From: Nitrospirota bacterium
Lineage (GTDB): Bacteria > Nitrospirota > Thermodesulfovibrionia > Thermodesulfovibrionales > Magnetobacteriaceae
DNA: 48,885 bases
NCBI GenBank assembly: GCA_015233245.1
Contig: JADFYB010000007.1
Coordinates: forward strand, 1-48,885
Direction: 5' to 3'
In this document: in pieces, positions 8,871 to 16,024 of the stretch
Layout: each line of letters begins with the position of its first letter
Numbering within the stretch: the stretch's first letter is position 1
Notes under the pieces: model-generated
Seen by the model: only the letters and a program-made list of their open reading frames with translations
Database searches by the model: none
What the model was told of the DNA's origin: nothing
Made by a program: the position numbers and the translations under genes

Positions 8871-10645
8871 ACGAACTCCTGACAGACACCACACCTGCCG
8901 CTGACTCCCAATCGCTTAACTCAACCGGCGATAATGCTCCCCACGGGCTTTTTTCATCCTCACCGCTGATAGGACAGATACTTACCGATAAGTTTGGTAT
9001 AAGACAAGAGGAGATAGCAAAGGCTCTTGACGTTCAAAATGAAATCGGTGGGTTCATTGGACAGATTCTTATCAGCACCGGCGCCATTACCGACTATCAA
9101 CTGATTGAAAGTCTCTCCATCCAGCTTGGAATCCCAGCCTTTGACAGAGAGGCCTTCGGAGAGCCAAAAGATGATTTGGTTCAAGCGTTTGCCGGAAAAC
9201 TTAATATTGACTACTTGATAAGAAACCGCTTTGTTCCCATTGAGTTACAACAAACCCCACCTGGGCTATCTGTCACGCTTATTACAAACGATCCGCTTAA
9301 CGCTCCAATTATTGACTACATTACGATGGCGCTGAACGCCGATGTCACGGTGCTTCTTGCCACAGAACAGACCATCAACGAGTTTTCAAGACCATTTAAA
9401 GTGTCCGACAAAGACCTCGTATCACTTAGTCTTGACGATAATCCGGAGTTGCTTAAGGAGATGGCATCAGAAGCTCCTGTCATTAAGTTTTTAAATAATC
9501 TGCTTAGTTCTGCCGTTGAACTCAGAGCCTCAGACATTCACATAGAACCCTCAGAAAGCGCCCATCGGATAAAGATGCGCATTGACGGAGTCCTCCACGA
9601 AACGCAGGATGTTGAGGATAAGCTATATCTTGCCATTATTTCAAGAATAAAACTCCTTGCAGGGCTTGACATTGCCGAAAAGAGACTGCCGCAGGACGGT
9701 AAATTCAGCACTAAAATCGCATCGGCGTTGATTGATATCAGAGTGTCCTCAATTCCTTTTGCAATAGGCGAGGGCGTGGTTATGAGGCTTCTATACAGAG
9801 AGCGCCTCACATTTGACATCACAAAACTTGGCATCGAGCCCGATGTGGCACCTGTTATTTTAGACCTTATTAATGTGCCCTTTGGAATTTTGCTTGTAAC
9901 AGGCCCCACAGGCTCCGGAAAAACCACCTCGCTCTACTCTATGATTAGCACACTGGACAGGAAAGAGAAAAAGATAATAACAGTTGAGGACCCCGTTGAG
10001 TACAAACTTGACGGAATAAACCAGATACAGGTCAAATCGGAAATAGCCCTCACATTTGCCGCCGCTCTTCGTTCCATTTTAAGACATGACCCTGATGTCA
10101 TAATGGTCGGTGAAATCAGAGACCCGGAAACGGCTGAGGTTGCCGTGCAATCTGCCCTTACAGGGCACCTTGTGCTCTCAACACTGCACACAAACGATGC
10201 TCCAAGCAGTTTGTTTCGCTTAATTGAAATGGGGCTTGAGGACTATTTGCTTAATGCCTCTGTGCTTGGCATTATTGCCCAAAGAATTGTCAGAAGGAAT
10301 TGCCCTCACTGCTCTGTTGCAATTGAAGCGCCAGAGCACATTGTTAAAAAGTATAACCTTAACGAGCTGATTAAACGATTCAGCGGACTAGATCTCTCTC
10401 TTAATTTGAAAAAAGGACAGGGCTGCAAAAAATGCTCCGGCACCGGCTATCGGGGGATGCTTGCCATTTACGAGGTGTTTAAATATACCGAGGATCTTAA
10501 GGAATTGTTTATAAAAGAGCACTCCATTGTCTCACTAAAACGGCGGCTTGTTGAGGTGCATAACTTCAGAACCCTCAGAGAGGACGGACTGATTAAGGTA
10601 ATCTCAGGTATAACGACAATTGAGGAGGTGCTCAGGGTTACGTGA
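8864..10645 (+). CDS. gspE: T2SS assembly ATPase GspE
   Basis: Cytoplasmic ATPase that powers pseudopilus assembly. The only usable start is TTG 8864, since an in-frame stop lies at 8846; this makes a 7-nt overlap with gspG, consistent with translational coupling. The N-terminal MshEN-like domain spans about 35-190. The ATPase domain has Walker A GPTGSGKT near residue 347, the Asp box and Walker B DPDVIMVGEIRD, and the His box TGHLVLSTLHTNDA. A zinc-binding tetracysteine, CPHC near 480 and CKKC near 521, is intact as in T2SS and type IV pilus enzymes. GspF follows with a 4-nt overlap. Confidence 0.96.
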   Translation: MVNELLTDTTPAADSQSLNSTGDNAPHGLFSSSPLIGQILTDKFGIRQEEIAKALDVQNEIGGFIGQILISTGAITDYQLIESLSIQLGIPAFDREAFGEPKDDLVQAFAGKLNIDYLIRNRFVPIELQQTPPGLSVTLITNDPLNAPIIDYITMALNADVTVLLATEQTINEFSRPFKVSDKDLVSLSLDDNPELLKEMASEAPVIKFLNNLLSSAVELRASDIHIEPSESAHRIKMRIDGVLHETQDVEDKLYLAIISRIKLLAGLDIAEKRLPQDGKFSTKIASALIDIRVSSIPFAIGEGVVMRLLYRERLTFDITKLGIEPDVAPVILDLINVPFGILLVTGPTGSGKTTSLYSMISTLDRKEKKIITVEDPVEYKLDGINQIQVKSEIALTFAAALRSILRHDPDVIMVGEIRDPETAEVAVQSALTGHLVLSTLHTNDAPSSLFRLIEMGLEDYLLNASVLGIIAQRIVRRNCPHCSVAIEAPEHIVKKYNLNELIKRFSGLDLSLNLKKGQGCKKCSGTGYRGMLAIYEVFKYTEDLKELFIKEHSIVSLKRRLVEVHNFRTLREDGLIKVISGITTIEEVLRVT

Positions 10646-11853
10646 GCAGCTTTAAGTATCAGTGTGTTGATCTTACAGGTAAAGAAACAAGCGGGAATCT
10701 TAATGCCTCAACTATCTCTGAGGCTCGGACTGTGCTTAAAGACAAGGGGCTCAGGGTTGTCTCAATTACTGAGTCTGTATCCATTAAATCACCGTTTTCC
10801 TCTGCATCGTTTTCCATAAAAAAAACAACAGTCGGTGAAACCGATCTCTACAACATGTCCAAAGAACTGAGTGTGCTCTTAAGAGCAGGGTTGAGGATTG
10901 ACAACTCCCTTGAAATTGTAACGCAAACGGCAGCAAATCAGGCCCTTAAGGAGTGCCTGCGCAGTGCGGTTAAGGAAATCAGAGCCGGTAAAAGTGTAGC
11001 CGATGCCTTCGAAAAGACAGGCACATTTAACAACCTCATGCTCTCAGTGATAAGAGTTGGTGAAAGTGTGGGCGATCTAAAAATGTCTTTTGAGCAAATC
11101 GCCGGCAATCTGCAGTTTCAAATTCAATTTAAGGCTGAAATCAAAAACAACCTGACATATCCTGTTTTTCTCATTCTTGCCAGTATGGTGACACTGTTTA
11201 TTATCTTTAAATTCATAATCCCAAGGTTTTTCAGCGTTTTTGGCGCAGATCAACTGCAACACCTTCCCGCTGTCTCAAAAATGCTTTTTGCAATGTCAGA
11301 GTACTTAAATATGTATGCAATTTTTGGAGTTATCACAGCTATTGTGTTGTTTTTTAAATATGTCGGAGTTAAAAAACTCTTTCACAGCGCTTATGCCCGT
11401 GCTTTGTCCCTACCTGTGTTTAGAACCCTGATACTAAACCTTGAACTTTCCAGATTTTCATATTCTATGCACACAATGCTCAGTAGCGGCATAGAGTTCA
11501 TAAAGGCACTTAAGTACTCGATAGATTTAATTCAAAACGAAAGAATACGAAATGTGTTTCAACCTGCGCTGAAACTTATAAAGGAGGGGCGCTCTATAGG
11601 AGAGGTGTTTTCAGGCATTGAGATGCTCCCCGACATTGTGCCCAGCATGGTCACGGTTGGAGAGAAAAGCGGCAATATGAAAGAGATTTTCCTTGAGCTT
11701 TTTAACGTCTTTGACGACAGATTTAAACGCGCGGTTAAGAAAATCGTTATTCTCATTGAGCCTGCCATAATAATACTTATGGGTATAATTGTGGGGTTTA
11801 TAGTGATTTCACTTATTCTTACCGTGATGAATGTGGGAAACATAAAACTGTGA
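10642..11853 (+). CDS. gspF: T2SS inner-membrane platform protein GspF
   Basis: Polytopic platform protein that couples GspE to the pseudopilus. The GTG start overlaps the gspE stop in GTGA. Two homologous cytoplasmic T2SSF domains are visible (about 65-190 and 270-390), each with the family pattern of an L-x-x-G helix bundle (VLLRAGLRID and HTMLSSGIEF; VGESVGDL and VGEKSGNM). Membrane helices lie near 170-195, 220-242 and 372-398. At 403 residues it has the usual length. It overlaps gspH by 4 nt. Confidence 0.95.
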   Translation: MSSFKYQCVDLTGKETSGNLNASTISEARTVLKDKGLRVVSITESVSIKSPFSSASFSIKKTTVGETDLYNMSKELSVLLRAGLRIDNSLEIVTQTAANQALKECLRSAVKEIRAGKSVADAFEKTGTFNNLMLSVIRVGESVGDLKMSFEQIAGNLQFQIQFKAEIKNNLTYPVFLILASMVTLFIIFKFIIPRFFSVFGADQLQHLPAVSKMLFAMSEYLNMYAIFGVITAIVLFFKYVGVKKLFHSAYARALSLPVFRTLILNLELSRFSYSMHTMLSSGIEFIKALKYSIDLIQNERIRNVFQPALKLIKEGRSIGEVFSGIEMLPDIVPSMVTVGEKSGNMKEIFLELFNVFDDRFKRAVKKIVILIEPAIIILMGIIVGFIVISLILTVMNVGNIKL

Positions 11854-12308
11854 GACAAAAGGGTTTTACCCTTATAGAGCTGCTTATCGTGATAGTAATC
11901 ATAGGCCTTATTTTTGCTGTGACAGTGCCGGTCTCTGTCAGGATGTACAACAGGTATATGGCCTCCCTTGAAGCTGAAAAGGTTATGCTCTTTATGTTTA
12001 AGCTCCAAAGGGACTCATTTCTTGACGGAGATGAAAAACTGGTAGAAACCGACACAGGGCTAATAACGGTTAACGGAGTTCCCCAAAAATTCTCAGAGGA
12101 GTTCACTGTTAAATCAGAAGGGCCGCCTCCGGAATCACAATCCGGTAAAACCAAAAGTAACTTCGTATATATCCCTACCCCGATACTGTTTTTTACAAAC
12201 GGCACAACCAGCGGAGGCATTGTGATGGTCTATGTAAAGGATTTCATTTTTGCCGTAAAGATAACTCCGCCGTATGGTGAGATTCGTATGAAGGCTCATA
12301 ACACATGA
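11850..12308 (+). CDS. gspH: T2SS minor pseudopilin GspH-like
   Basis: Minor pseudopilin. The GTG start overlaps the gspF stop. The prepilin site RQKGFTLIELL comes at residue 4, with Glu at mature position 5 and a hydrophobic helix up to about residue 28. The rest is a short beta-rich domain with little recognisable sequence, so the GspH assignment rests on gene order (after gspF) and size (152 residues). Its last 17 bases are copied at 13018-13034, beyond a toxin-antitoxin pair; see the repeat entries. The next T2SS gene, gspI, is 3.3 kb away. Confidence 0.85.
   Translation: MRQKGFTLIELLIVIVIIGLIFAVTVPVSVRMYNRYMASLEAEKVMLFMFKLQRDSFLDGDEKLVETDTGLITVNGVPQKFSEEFTVKSEGPPPESQSGKTKSNFVYIPTPILFFTNGTTSGGIVMVYVKDFIFAVKITPPYGEIRMKAHNT
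12292..12308. repeat. 17-bp direct repeat, left copy (end of gspH)
   Basis: AGGCTCATAACACATGA forms the last codons and stop of gspH and is repeated exactly at 13018-13034. The flanks of the two copies differ. The copies enclose a toxin-antitoxin pair and a perfect hairpin, so they mark the probable edges of an inserted 726-bp segment. Confidence 0.9.
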
Positions 12309-12386
12309 GTAAATCGTTTCATTTAGCTTTTTACCGGCTCTTAACCGTTTTGTATGGGTAAAAGAATAAGTCCTTTTGTTTAATTA

Positions 12387-12653
12387 TCAATAAACATCAT
12401 CATGAGGACCTATGTTGAGGAGATATATGTTGTCGTCGGATAGCTTAAACGTAATACGGATGTCCTCGGTTACAAAACATGAGTATCTATCTTTCAGATT
12501 GCCTGAGAGTTTATGAGTTTTCAAAGAAGGTGTGAAAGGATTTTCTTGTAAAGTCTTTAAGATTTTCAGTAGTTTTTCATGTATTACTTTTGAGTTTTTG
12601 GTAATCCTGGATGACTGCCGCATAAAGTGCTTTTCGAGTTTAAGAGTGGGCAA
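12387..12653 (-). CDS. RelE/YafQ-type toxin of a type II toxin-antitoxin pair
   Basis: An 88-residue protein of RelE/ParE fold: basic N-terminal helices, the KTHKLSGNLKDRYSC segment typical of the beta-hairpin core, then EDIRITFKL and a C-terminal IYLLNIGPHDDVY strand with the family's GxHDxVY ending. Known YafQ and RelE relatives cut mRNA on the ribosome; the target here is not determined. The start appears to be TTG, 3 bp after the stop of the antitoxin gene, with GGAGAG just before it inside the antitoxin's end. It belongs to the segment that separates gspH from gspI. Confidence 0.85.
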   Translation of the reverse strand: MPTLKLEKHFMRQSSRITKNSKVIHEKLLKILKTLQENPFTPSLKTHKLSGNLKDRYSCFVTEDIRITFKLSDDNIYLLNIGPHDDVY

Positions 12654-12656
12654 AAA

Positions 12657-12914
12657 TCATTCTCTCCAGTTTATTATCGCGTCCATAGCCTCTTCAGCAG
12701 TATTAAACGTATAATATTCGCCCCTTTCTTCGGCAGCCAGAGTTTCTTCGATAAATACTTTATTTTTACGTTCTCTCTCAGCAAGATAGGCTGTAAAATC
12801 GGCTATCTCTTTAATGCGCTCAGGGGACAACTCCGGCAGCATATCGATAATGCGTTCAATGTCGGGGTTCATTATAACGGCTACCGGAGCCTTATCAATA
12901 AACGTTTCGCTCAT
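12657..12914 (-). CDS. Antitoxin partner of the RelE/YafQ-type toxin
   Basis: An 85-residue acidic protein encoded immediately upstream of the toxin. Its middle (SPERIKEIADFTAYLAERERK) is helical, and its C-terminus (TAEEAMDAIINW) looks like an amphipathic toxin-binding helix. I see no clear DNA-binding domain at the N-terminus, so autoregulation cannot be inferred from the sequence. Position, size and charge make the antitoxin role likely; the exact family is uncertain. Confidence 0.75.
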   Translation of the reverse strand: MSETFIDKAPVAVIMNPDIERIIDMLPELSPERIKEIADFTAYLAERERKNKVFIEETLAAEERGEYYTFNTAEEAMDAIINWRE

Positions 12915-12983
12915 AAATATATAGTAACATAAGGGAGGTTTGAATGGCTATATCAAACAAAATTAGGTTTGAAGTATTCCTTA

Positions 12984-13014
12984 CGTTGGTGTAATCTTGT
13001 AGATTACACCAACG
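12984..13014. repeat. Perfect 13-bp inverted repeat (hairpin)
   Basis: CGTTGGTGTAATC and its exact complement GATTACACCAACG are separated by TTGTA. There is no T-tract on either strand, so it is not a normal terminator. It ends only 3 bp before the right copy of the 17-bp direct repeat, which suggests it belongs to the end of the inserted segment or to a recombination site. Confidence 0.85.
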
Positions 13015-13017
13015 CGG

Positions 13018-13034
13018 AGGCTCATAACACATGA
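13018..13034. repeat. 17-bp direct repeat, right copy
   Basis: Exact copy of the last 17 bases of gspH (12292-12308), including the TGA. Here it is not part of any gene. It abuts the 13-bp inverted repeat and marks the right edge of the segment carrying the toxin-antitoxin pair. The remaining stretch to 13132 shows nothing further that I can support. Confidence 0.9.
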
Positions 13035-13132
13035 ATATATCCATTCTGAACTATGATTTAATTCATAATTCTTGATTCCATGGTTTTAGTCAACTATCAT
13101 AAGAATTCTACTGTTTATGCTCAAAATAGTGC

Positions 13133-13459
13133 CTACCGGCGCTCATCATTATATTTTAACCTGCTAATGTCATCTTCCAATTTATCAAGGTCATGATTTA
13201 TTCTCTCTTTTTCATGATAAGTAAGCTTTCCATCTACTTTCATGCGATCAATTTCTTCGACAATCCTGTCTAACTCTCTATGAAGCCTTTTTGCTTCGTG
13301 CTCTGACAGAGATCTGTTTCTAATCCCGTTTTCAATCTTTTCCTTTGCATGCTTAACCCTTTTGTGTATTCCCCCATGCCAATCCTCTTCAGCATAAGCA
13401 ATTGCAACCATACCAAACATTACTATAACTAACATCGCCGCTAATGTCACTCTTTTCAT
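13133..13459 (-). CDS. Small secreted helical protein, unknown function
   Basis: A 108-residue exported protein. The ATG at 13459 is chosen because GGGAGAG lies just upstream and the sequence then starts with a typical signal peptide (MKRVTLAAML...AYA, cleavage likely after residue 24). The mature part is highly charged and helical, with two related segments: NRSLSEHEAKRLHRELDRI and DGKLTYHEKERINHDLDKL. The x-D/N-G-x-L-x-x-x-E pattern resembles periplasmic helix-turn-helix proteins with EF-hand-like turns, but metal binding is unproven. It lies inside the T2SS interruption on the minus strand. Confidence 0.75.
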   Translation of the reverse strand: MKRVTLAAMLVIVMFGMVAIAYAEEDWHGGIHKRVKHAKEKIENGIRNRSLSEHEAKRLHRELDRIVEEIDRMKVDGKLTYHEKERINHDLDKLEDDISRLKYNDERR

Positions 13460-13540
13460 ATCCACTCTCCCTGTACCTTTAATCAATACCGCCTGAACAT
13501 GGCAGCTCACTTACGGAATACCACAAGCCATAAATTAAAT

Positions 13541-13576
13541 AAAACCATACAAAAAGTATCCTTTTTGTATAGTTTT
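13541..13576. terminator. Hairpin with A/T-rich flanks, probable bidirectional terminator
   Basis: AAAACCATACAAAAAG pairs with CTTTTTGTATAGTTTT across the loop TATC (15 of 16 positions). Reading the minus strand, the hairpin is followed by a T-rich run, so it could end transcription of the broken gene at 13691-14214. It also lies in the upstream region of the small secreted protein at 13133-13459. Confidence 0.6.
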
Positions 13577-13690
13577 AAAAGAACATTTGATAGCCTTTTC
13601 CCAATTAAAAAACTTTTGGGCAATGGATGCAACGTCTAAATAAATCTGTCACCGTTATTATTATATATGTATGTGTCCGTTTCTTGTCCT

Positions 13691-14214
13691 TTACTTTGTC
13701 CGTCCGTTCCTATTATTGTCGATATGTTCAATTTTAATATCTCTCACTTTAAAAACAGTACCCATAGGGGCAAATCCAACCTTAAACATCACTAAGGCGC
13801 TTATGGATGGATTACCATCAAATTCTGCTTCATATATTTCCTCTTTATTAGCTGGAATATCGAACGATCTATCATTAAGATAACGTTTACGATAATCATT
13901 ATCATTTTGAATGTCTAATATTAATTGAAAAGCTTTATCCGATGATGCTATGAAGGTCATAAGATATTTTTGCCCTTGGTTTGTTTTAATAAAATTAGAC
14001 CCGATGACCTGTATATTCCCCGCGGTTTCAATCAATGTTTTTTTGATCTTAACCTCAAAACCATAGCCGTTTGGGGTGAATTTGCAGGAATGATCCGTAT
14101 TTTCAATATAAGGTTTACGCCATTGATTAACAGTCAACTCCTCTGCTTCAGCTCCAATCAAACAGACAAAAATAGTTACATAGAAATTGTTAATAAAGCA
14201 ATAGACTTTTTCAT
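13691..14214 (-). pseudogene. Secreted beta-sandwich-like protein with N-terminal frameshift
   Basis: From a well-placed ATG at 14214 (AAGGAG upstream) the frame reads MKKSIALLTISM and then stops. The neighbouring frame reads VTIFVCLIGAEAEELTV and continues for 150 residues. Joined, the two give a normal signal peptide (basic start, hydrophobic core, A-E-A cleavage site) plus a mature domain of about 140 residues. That domain looks like a carbohydrate-binding-type jelly roll (NQWRKPY, GQKYLMTFIASSDK, FKVRDIKIEHI). A one-base indel near 14175-14185 or a sequencing error would explain it. A TTG at 14161 could start a cytoplasmic version, but that would lack the export signal. Function unknown. 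Confidence 0.6.
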
Positions 14215-14247
14215 ATTATTCTCCTTACTTCTTAATCATTTTCTGCT

Positions 14248-14823
14248 CTATTTATTCACGTATAAAATACAGTGAAATTCAGTTGATTTTGCCTCCTTTG
14301 TAACACCCGTAAATGGATTATATAGCATGTAAATATTTTCAGCGATTTTTTTATCTGTCCAATAATAATAGTTTGGTAATTCGTTAACACATTTTTTTTC
14401 ATTTACTATTTGAGATAACTCATCTTTAGTATGCGGCAACCGCTTACCATCCCTTTTTGCTTCAAAAGAAGCATCAAAAAATGTGTCTTTCTTAACATCA
14501 CAGTCCGATTCAGATGGAGCTTTTGTTTTTGGAATCAGATGGTTTGATTCAGTTGGTATAGGCTTTACAGGTTCAGTGCTTTGTGGTAATACTTTATTTG
14601 TTTACAGTTTATTACTCTGTTTCTTGTGGTCTTTTGACCGTTCGCTATTGAAATAGTTAATAATAGTATGTATAGTAACATTGCTATATGTGTTATTGTT
14701 TCCGCCATTCTTTATATCTTTGCTACCCTTATATTGAATTATAGCAACTACAAACGTAATTATAGCAGTTATTAAAGCTACAACAATTATAATTATTTTA
14801 ACAATAGATGTCCATTTTTTCAC
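14248..14823 (-). pseudogene. Membrane-anchored protein interrupted by an in-frame TAA
   Basis: One continuous frame from GTG 14823 to the stop at 14248 is broken only by TAA at 14602-14604. The first 73 residues have a basic start and a long membrane helix (about 5-30), followed by an Asn-rich stretch. Beyond the stop the same frame continues for about 117 residues: a Pro/Lys-rich linker and then a compact domain ending in EFHCILYVNK. No good start codon lies shortly after the internal stop, so the second half is unlikely to be translated alone. It ends 33 bp before the frameshifted gene at 14214, so two adjacent genes appear broken. No family recognised. Confidence 0.6.
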
Positions 14824-14852
14824 ATAACCACCTTTGAACTGCGAATTTATTT

Positions 14853-14891
14853 ATAGTTTATATTATATACAATAAACATAATATAAACTAT
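14853..14891. repeat. Perfect 14-bp A/T inverted repeat in a promoter region
   Basis: ATAGTTTATATTAT and its exact complement are separated by 11 bp. It lies 30 bp upstream of the broken membrane gene that starts at 14823 on the minus strand. Its left part contains TATAAT read on that strand, so it could be an operator overlapping a promoter. The rest of 14892-15040 holds no gene that I can support. Confidence 0.6.
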
Positions 14892-15043
14892 TTATCAAAT
14901 TATGACAGAATAATATATATAGTAATATGGACAGATTTATTTACATTTTCCTTAAGCACCTAAACTGGACAGAATGATTAAGGCAGCAAAATCTTGCGTA
15001 AGTGTACATTATTTATAGAGGCTTGTTATATTCCTACTGAGTG

Positions 15044-15072
15044 TTGTGTTATAGCCGATTTTGAGGTATAAT
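15044..15072 (+). promoter_or_regulatory. Sigma70-type promoter for hicBA
   Basis: TTGTGT (15044-15049), a 17-bp spacer and TATAAT (15067-15072) lie about 50 bp upstream of the hicB start. The -10 is a perfect match; the -35 matches three of six positions. Confidence 0.6.
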
Positions 15073-15124
15073 ATAGTAGGGCTGACGTTTTTAGAGGAGA
15101 TTGCAAGCATTACAAAGGAGTATG

Positions 15125-15310
15125 ATGGAAAAATACGTCTATTGGCAGAATGAGGTTGTGTGGCTTGGATATTTGGAGAAATATCCAGATTACATGACAC
15201 AAGGTGAGACCATAGAAGAGTTAGAGGAAAATCTCAAAGATATTCTTAAAGAACTTTCAGGGAACGATATTCCTTGTGTTCGTAGAGTTGCCGAACTACA
15301 AGTCTCTTGA
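15125..15310 (+). CDS. hicB: HicB-type antitoxin
   Basis: A 61-residue short HicB-family protein. The body WLGYLEKYPDYMTQGETIEELEENLKDIL is the characteristic beta-alpha HicB core (known relatives have G-Y-x-E/D...T-Q-G-x-T-x-E-E-A). The start is placed at ATG 15125, 4 nt after AAAGGAG; another ATG is directly before it at 15122. The expected DNA-binding extension is absent, as in the short HicB type. Its stop overlaps the TTG start of the HicA gene. It is the second toxin-antitoxin pair in the T2SS interruption. Confidence 0.85.
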   Translation: MEKYVYWQNEVVWLGYLEKYPDYMTQGETIEELEENLKDILKELSGNDIPCVRRVAELQVS

Positions 15311-15480
15311 AAAGAAAAGACCTTATTTATAAGATAGAACATAATGGCTGTATCTTGATCAGGCATGGAGGGAGACACGATTGGTATCAGAATCCTAGTA
15401 CACAAATTTCACAACCAATTCCAAGACATAACGAAATCAACGAATATCTCGCCAAACATATTATTAAGAGATTAAAATAG
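15307..15480 (+). CDS. hicA: HicA-type mRNA interferase toxin
   Basis: A 57-residue protein, short enough to be missed by length cut-offs. It starts at TTG 15307, overlapping the hicB stop in TTGA. The HicA double-stranded-RNA-binding-like fold is evident: KRKDLIYKIEHNG, the catalytic-His segment ILIRHGGRHDWYQNP, and the ending PRHNEINEYLAKHIIKRLK. In known HicA proteins the conserved His after the G-x-x-x-x-x-x-x-G-x-H pattern is needed to cleave mRNA. All those positions look intact, so the pair is probably functional. Confidence 0.88.
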   Translation: MKRKDLIYKIEHNGCILIRHGGRHDWYQNPSTQISQPIPRHNEINEYLAKHIIKRLK

Positions 15481-15577
15481 AGTACGGCTTGTAATCATGG
15501 CCGTAGTTGATATTACGTTTTTAATTTTGCTAAAACCTGACATTTTCACTTTGGCTAAACAGAGTCAATTCGCGTTC

Positions 15578-15606
15578 TTGAAATAAAAAACCATAGGGTG
15601 TATAAT
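15578..15606 (+). promoter_or_regulatory. Strong sigma70-type promoter directly before gspI
   Basis: TTGAAA (15578-15583), exactly 17 bp, then TATAAT (15601-15606). The expected transcription start falls at about 15612-15614, and the gspI ATG is at 15614, so the transcript would have almost no leader. It would let gspI-gspD be expressed independently of gspGEFH. Confidence 0.75.
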
Positions 15607-15613
15607 CTTTTAA

Positions 15614-16024
15614 ATGCTTAAGCAGTCAACGCCGCTAAAAAAACAGTTAACAAACAAAGGGTTTCTTGTAATAGAGATTCTGATTTCCGGTCTTATCCTT
15701 ACAGCCTCCATAGCGGCCAGCATGTACCTTTTCAGGATTGGCTACGAAAGCCTCTCACGCGCTCGGGATTCCAACATGATCTCAGCAAAAATGCCTGAGA
15801 TAATAGATTTTCTTAAAAACTCCGACTTAGTAGAGACTAAAACCAGCGTTGATATGGGTGATGACGTCATACTTACGTGGAGAGCAACCCCTATAAGGCA
15901 AGGGAAACCTTCTTTGATAATTAATCCGATTAAAGACTACTCACTAACCCTGTATAGGATAGAGTTTGGTGTAACTTACAACCGATTAGGCAGAGAATAT
16001 ATACTAAATGTGCTCAGATATTAA
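15614..16024 (+). CDS. gspI: T2SS minor pseudopilin GspI-like
   Basis: Minor pseudopilin, 136 residues. After a basic leader the prepilin peptidase site NKGFLVIEI is present with Glu at mature position 5, then a hydrophobic helix to about residue 38. The C-terminal domain is short and weakly conserved; the GspI label comes from order (before gspJ and gspK) and size. The ATG is fixed by the promoter, whose -10 box ends 7 bp upstream, and no later ATG precedes the prepilin site. No Shine-Dalgarno sequence is present. gspJ overlaps its end by 17 nt. Confidence 0.83.
   Translation: MLKQSTPLKKQLTNKGFLVIEILISGLILTASIAASMYLFRIGYESLSRARDSNMISAKMPEIIDFLKNSDLVETKTSVDMGDDVILTWRATPIRQGKPSLIINPIKDYSLTLYRIEFGVTYNRLGREYILNVLRY

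Noticed and set aside
15481-15577. Possible further toxin-antitoxin or small gene after hicA
   Set aside because: No frame of useful length; only the gspI promoter is evident.
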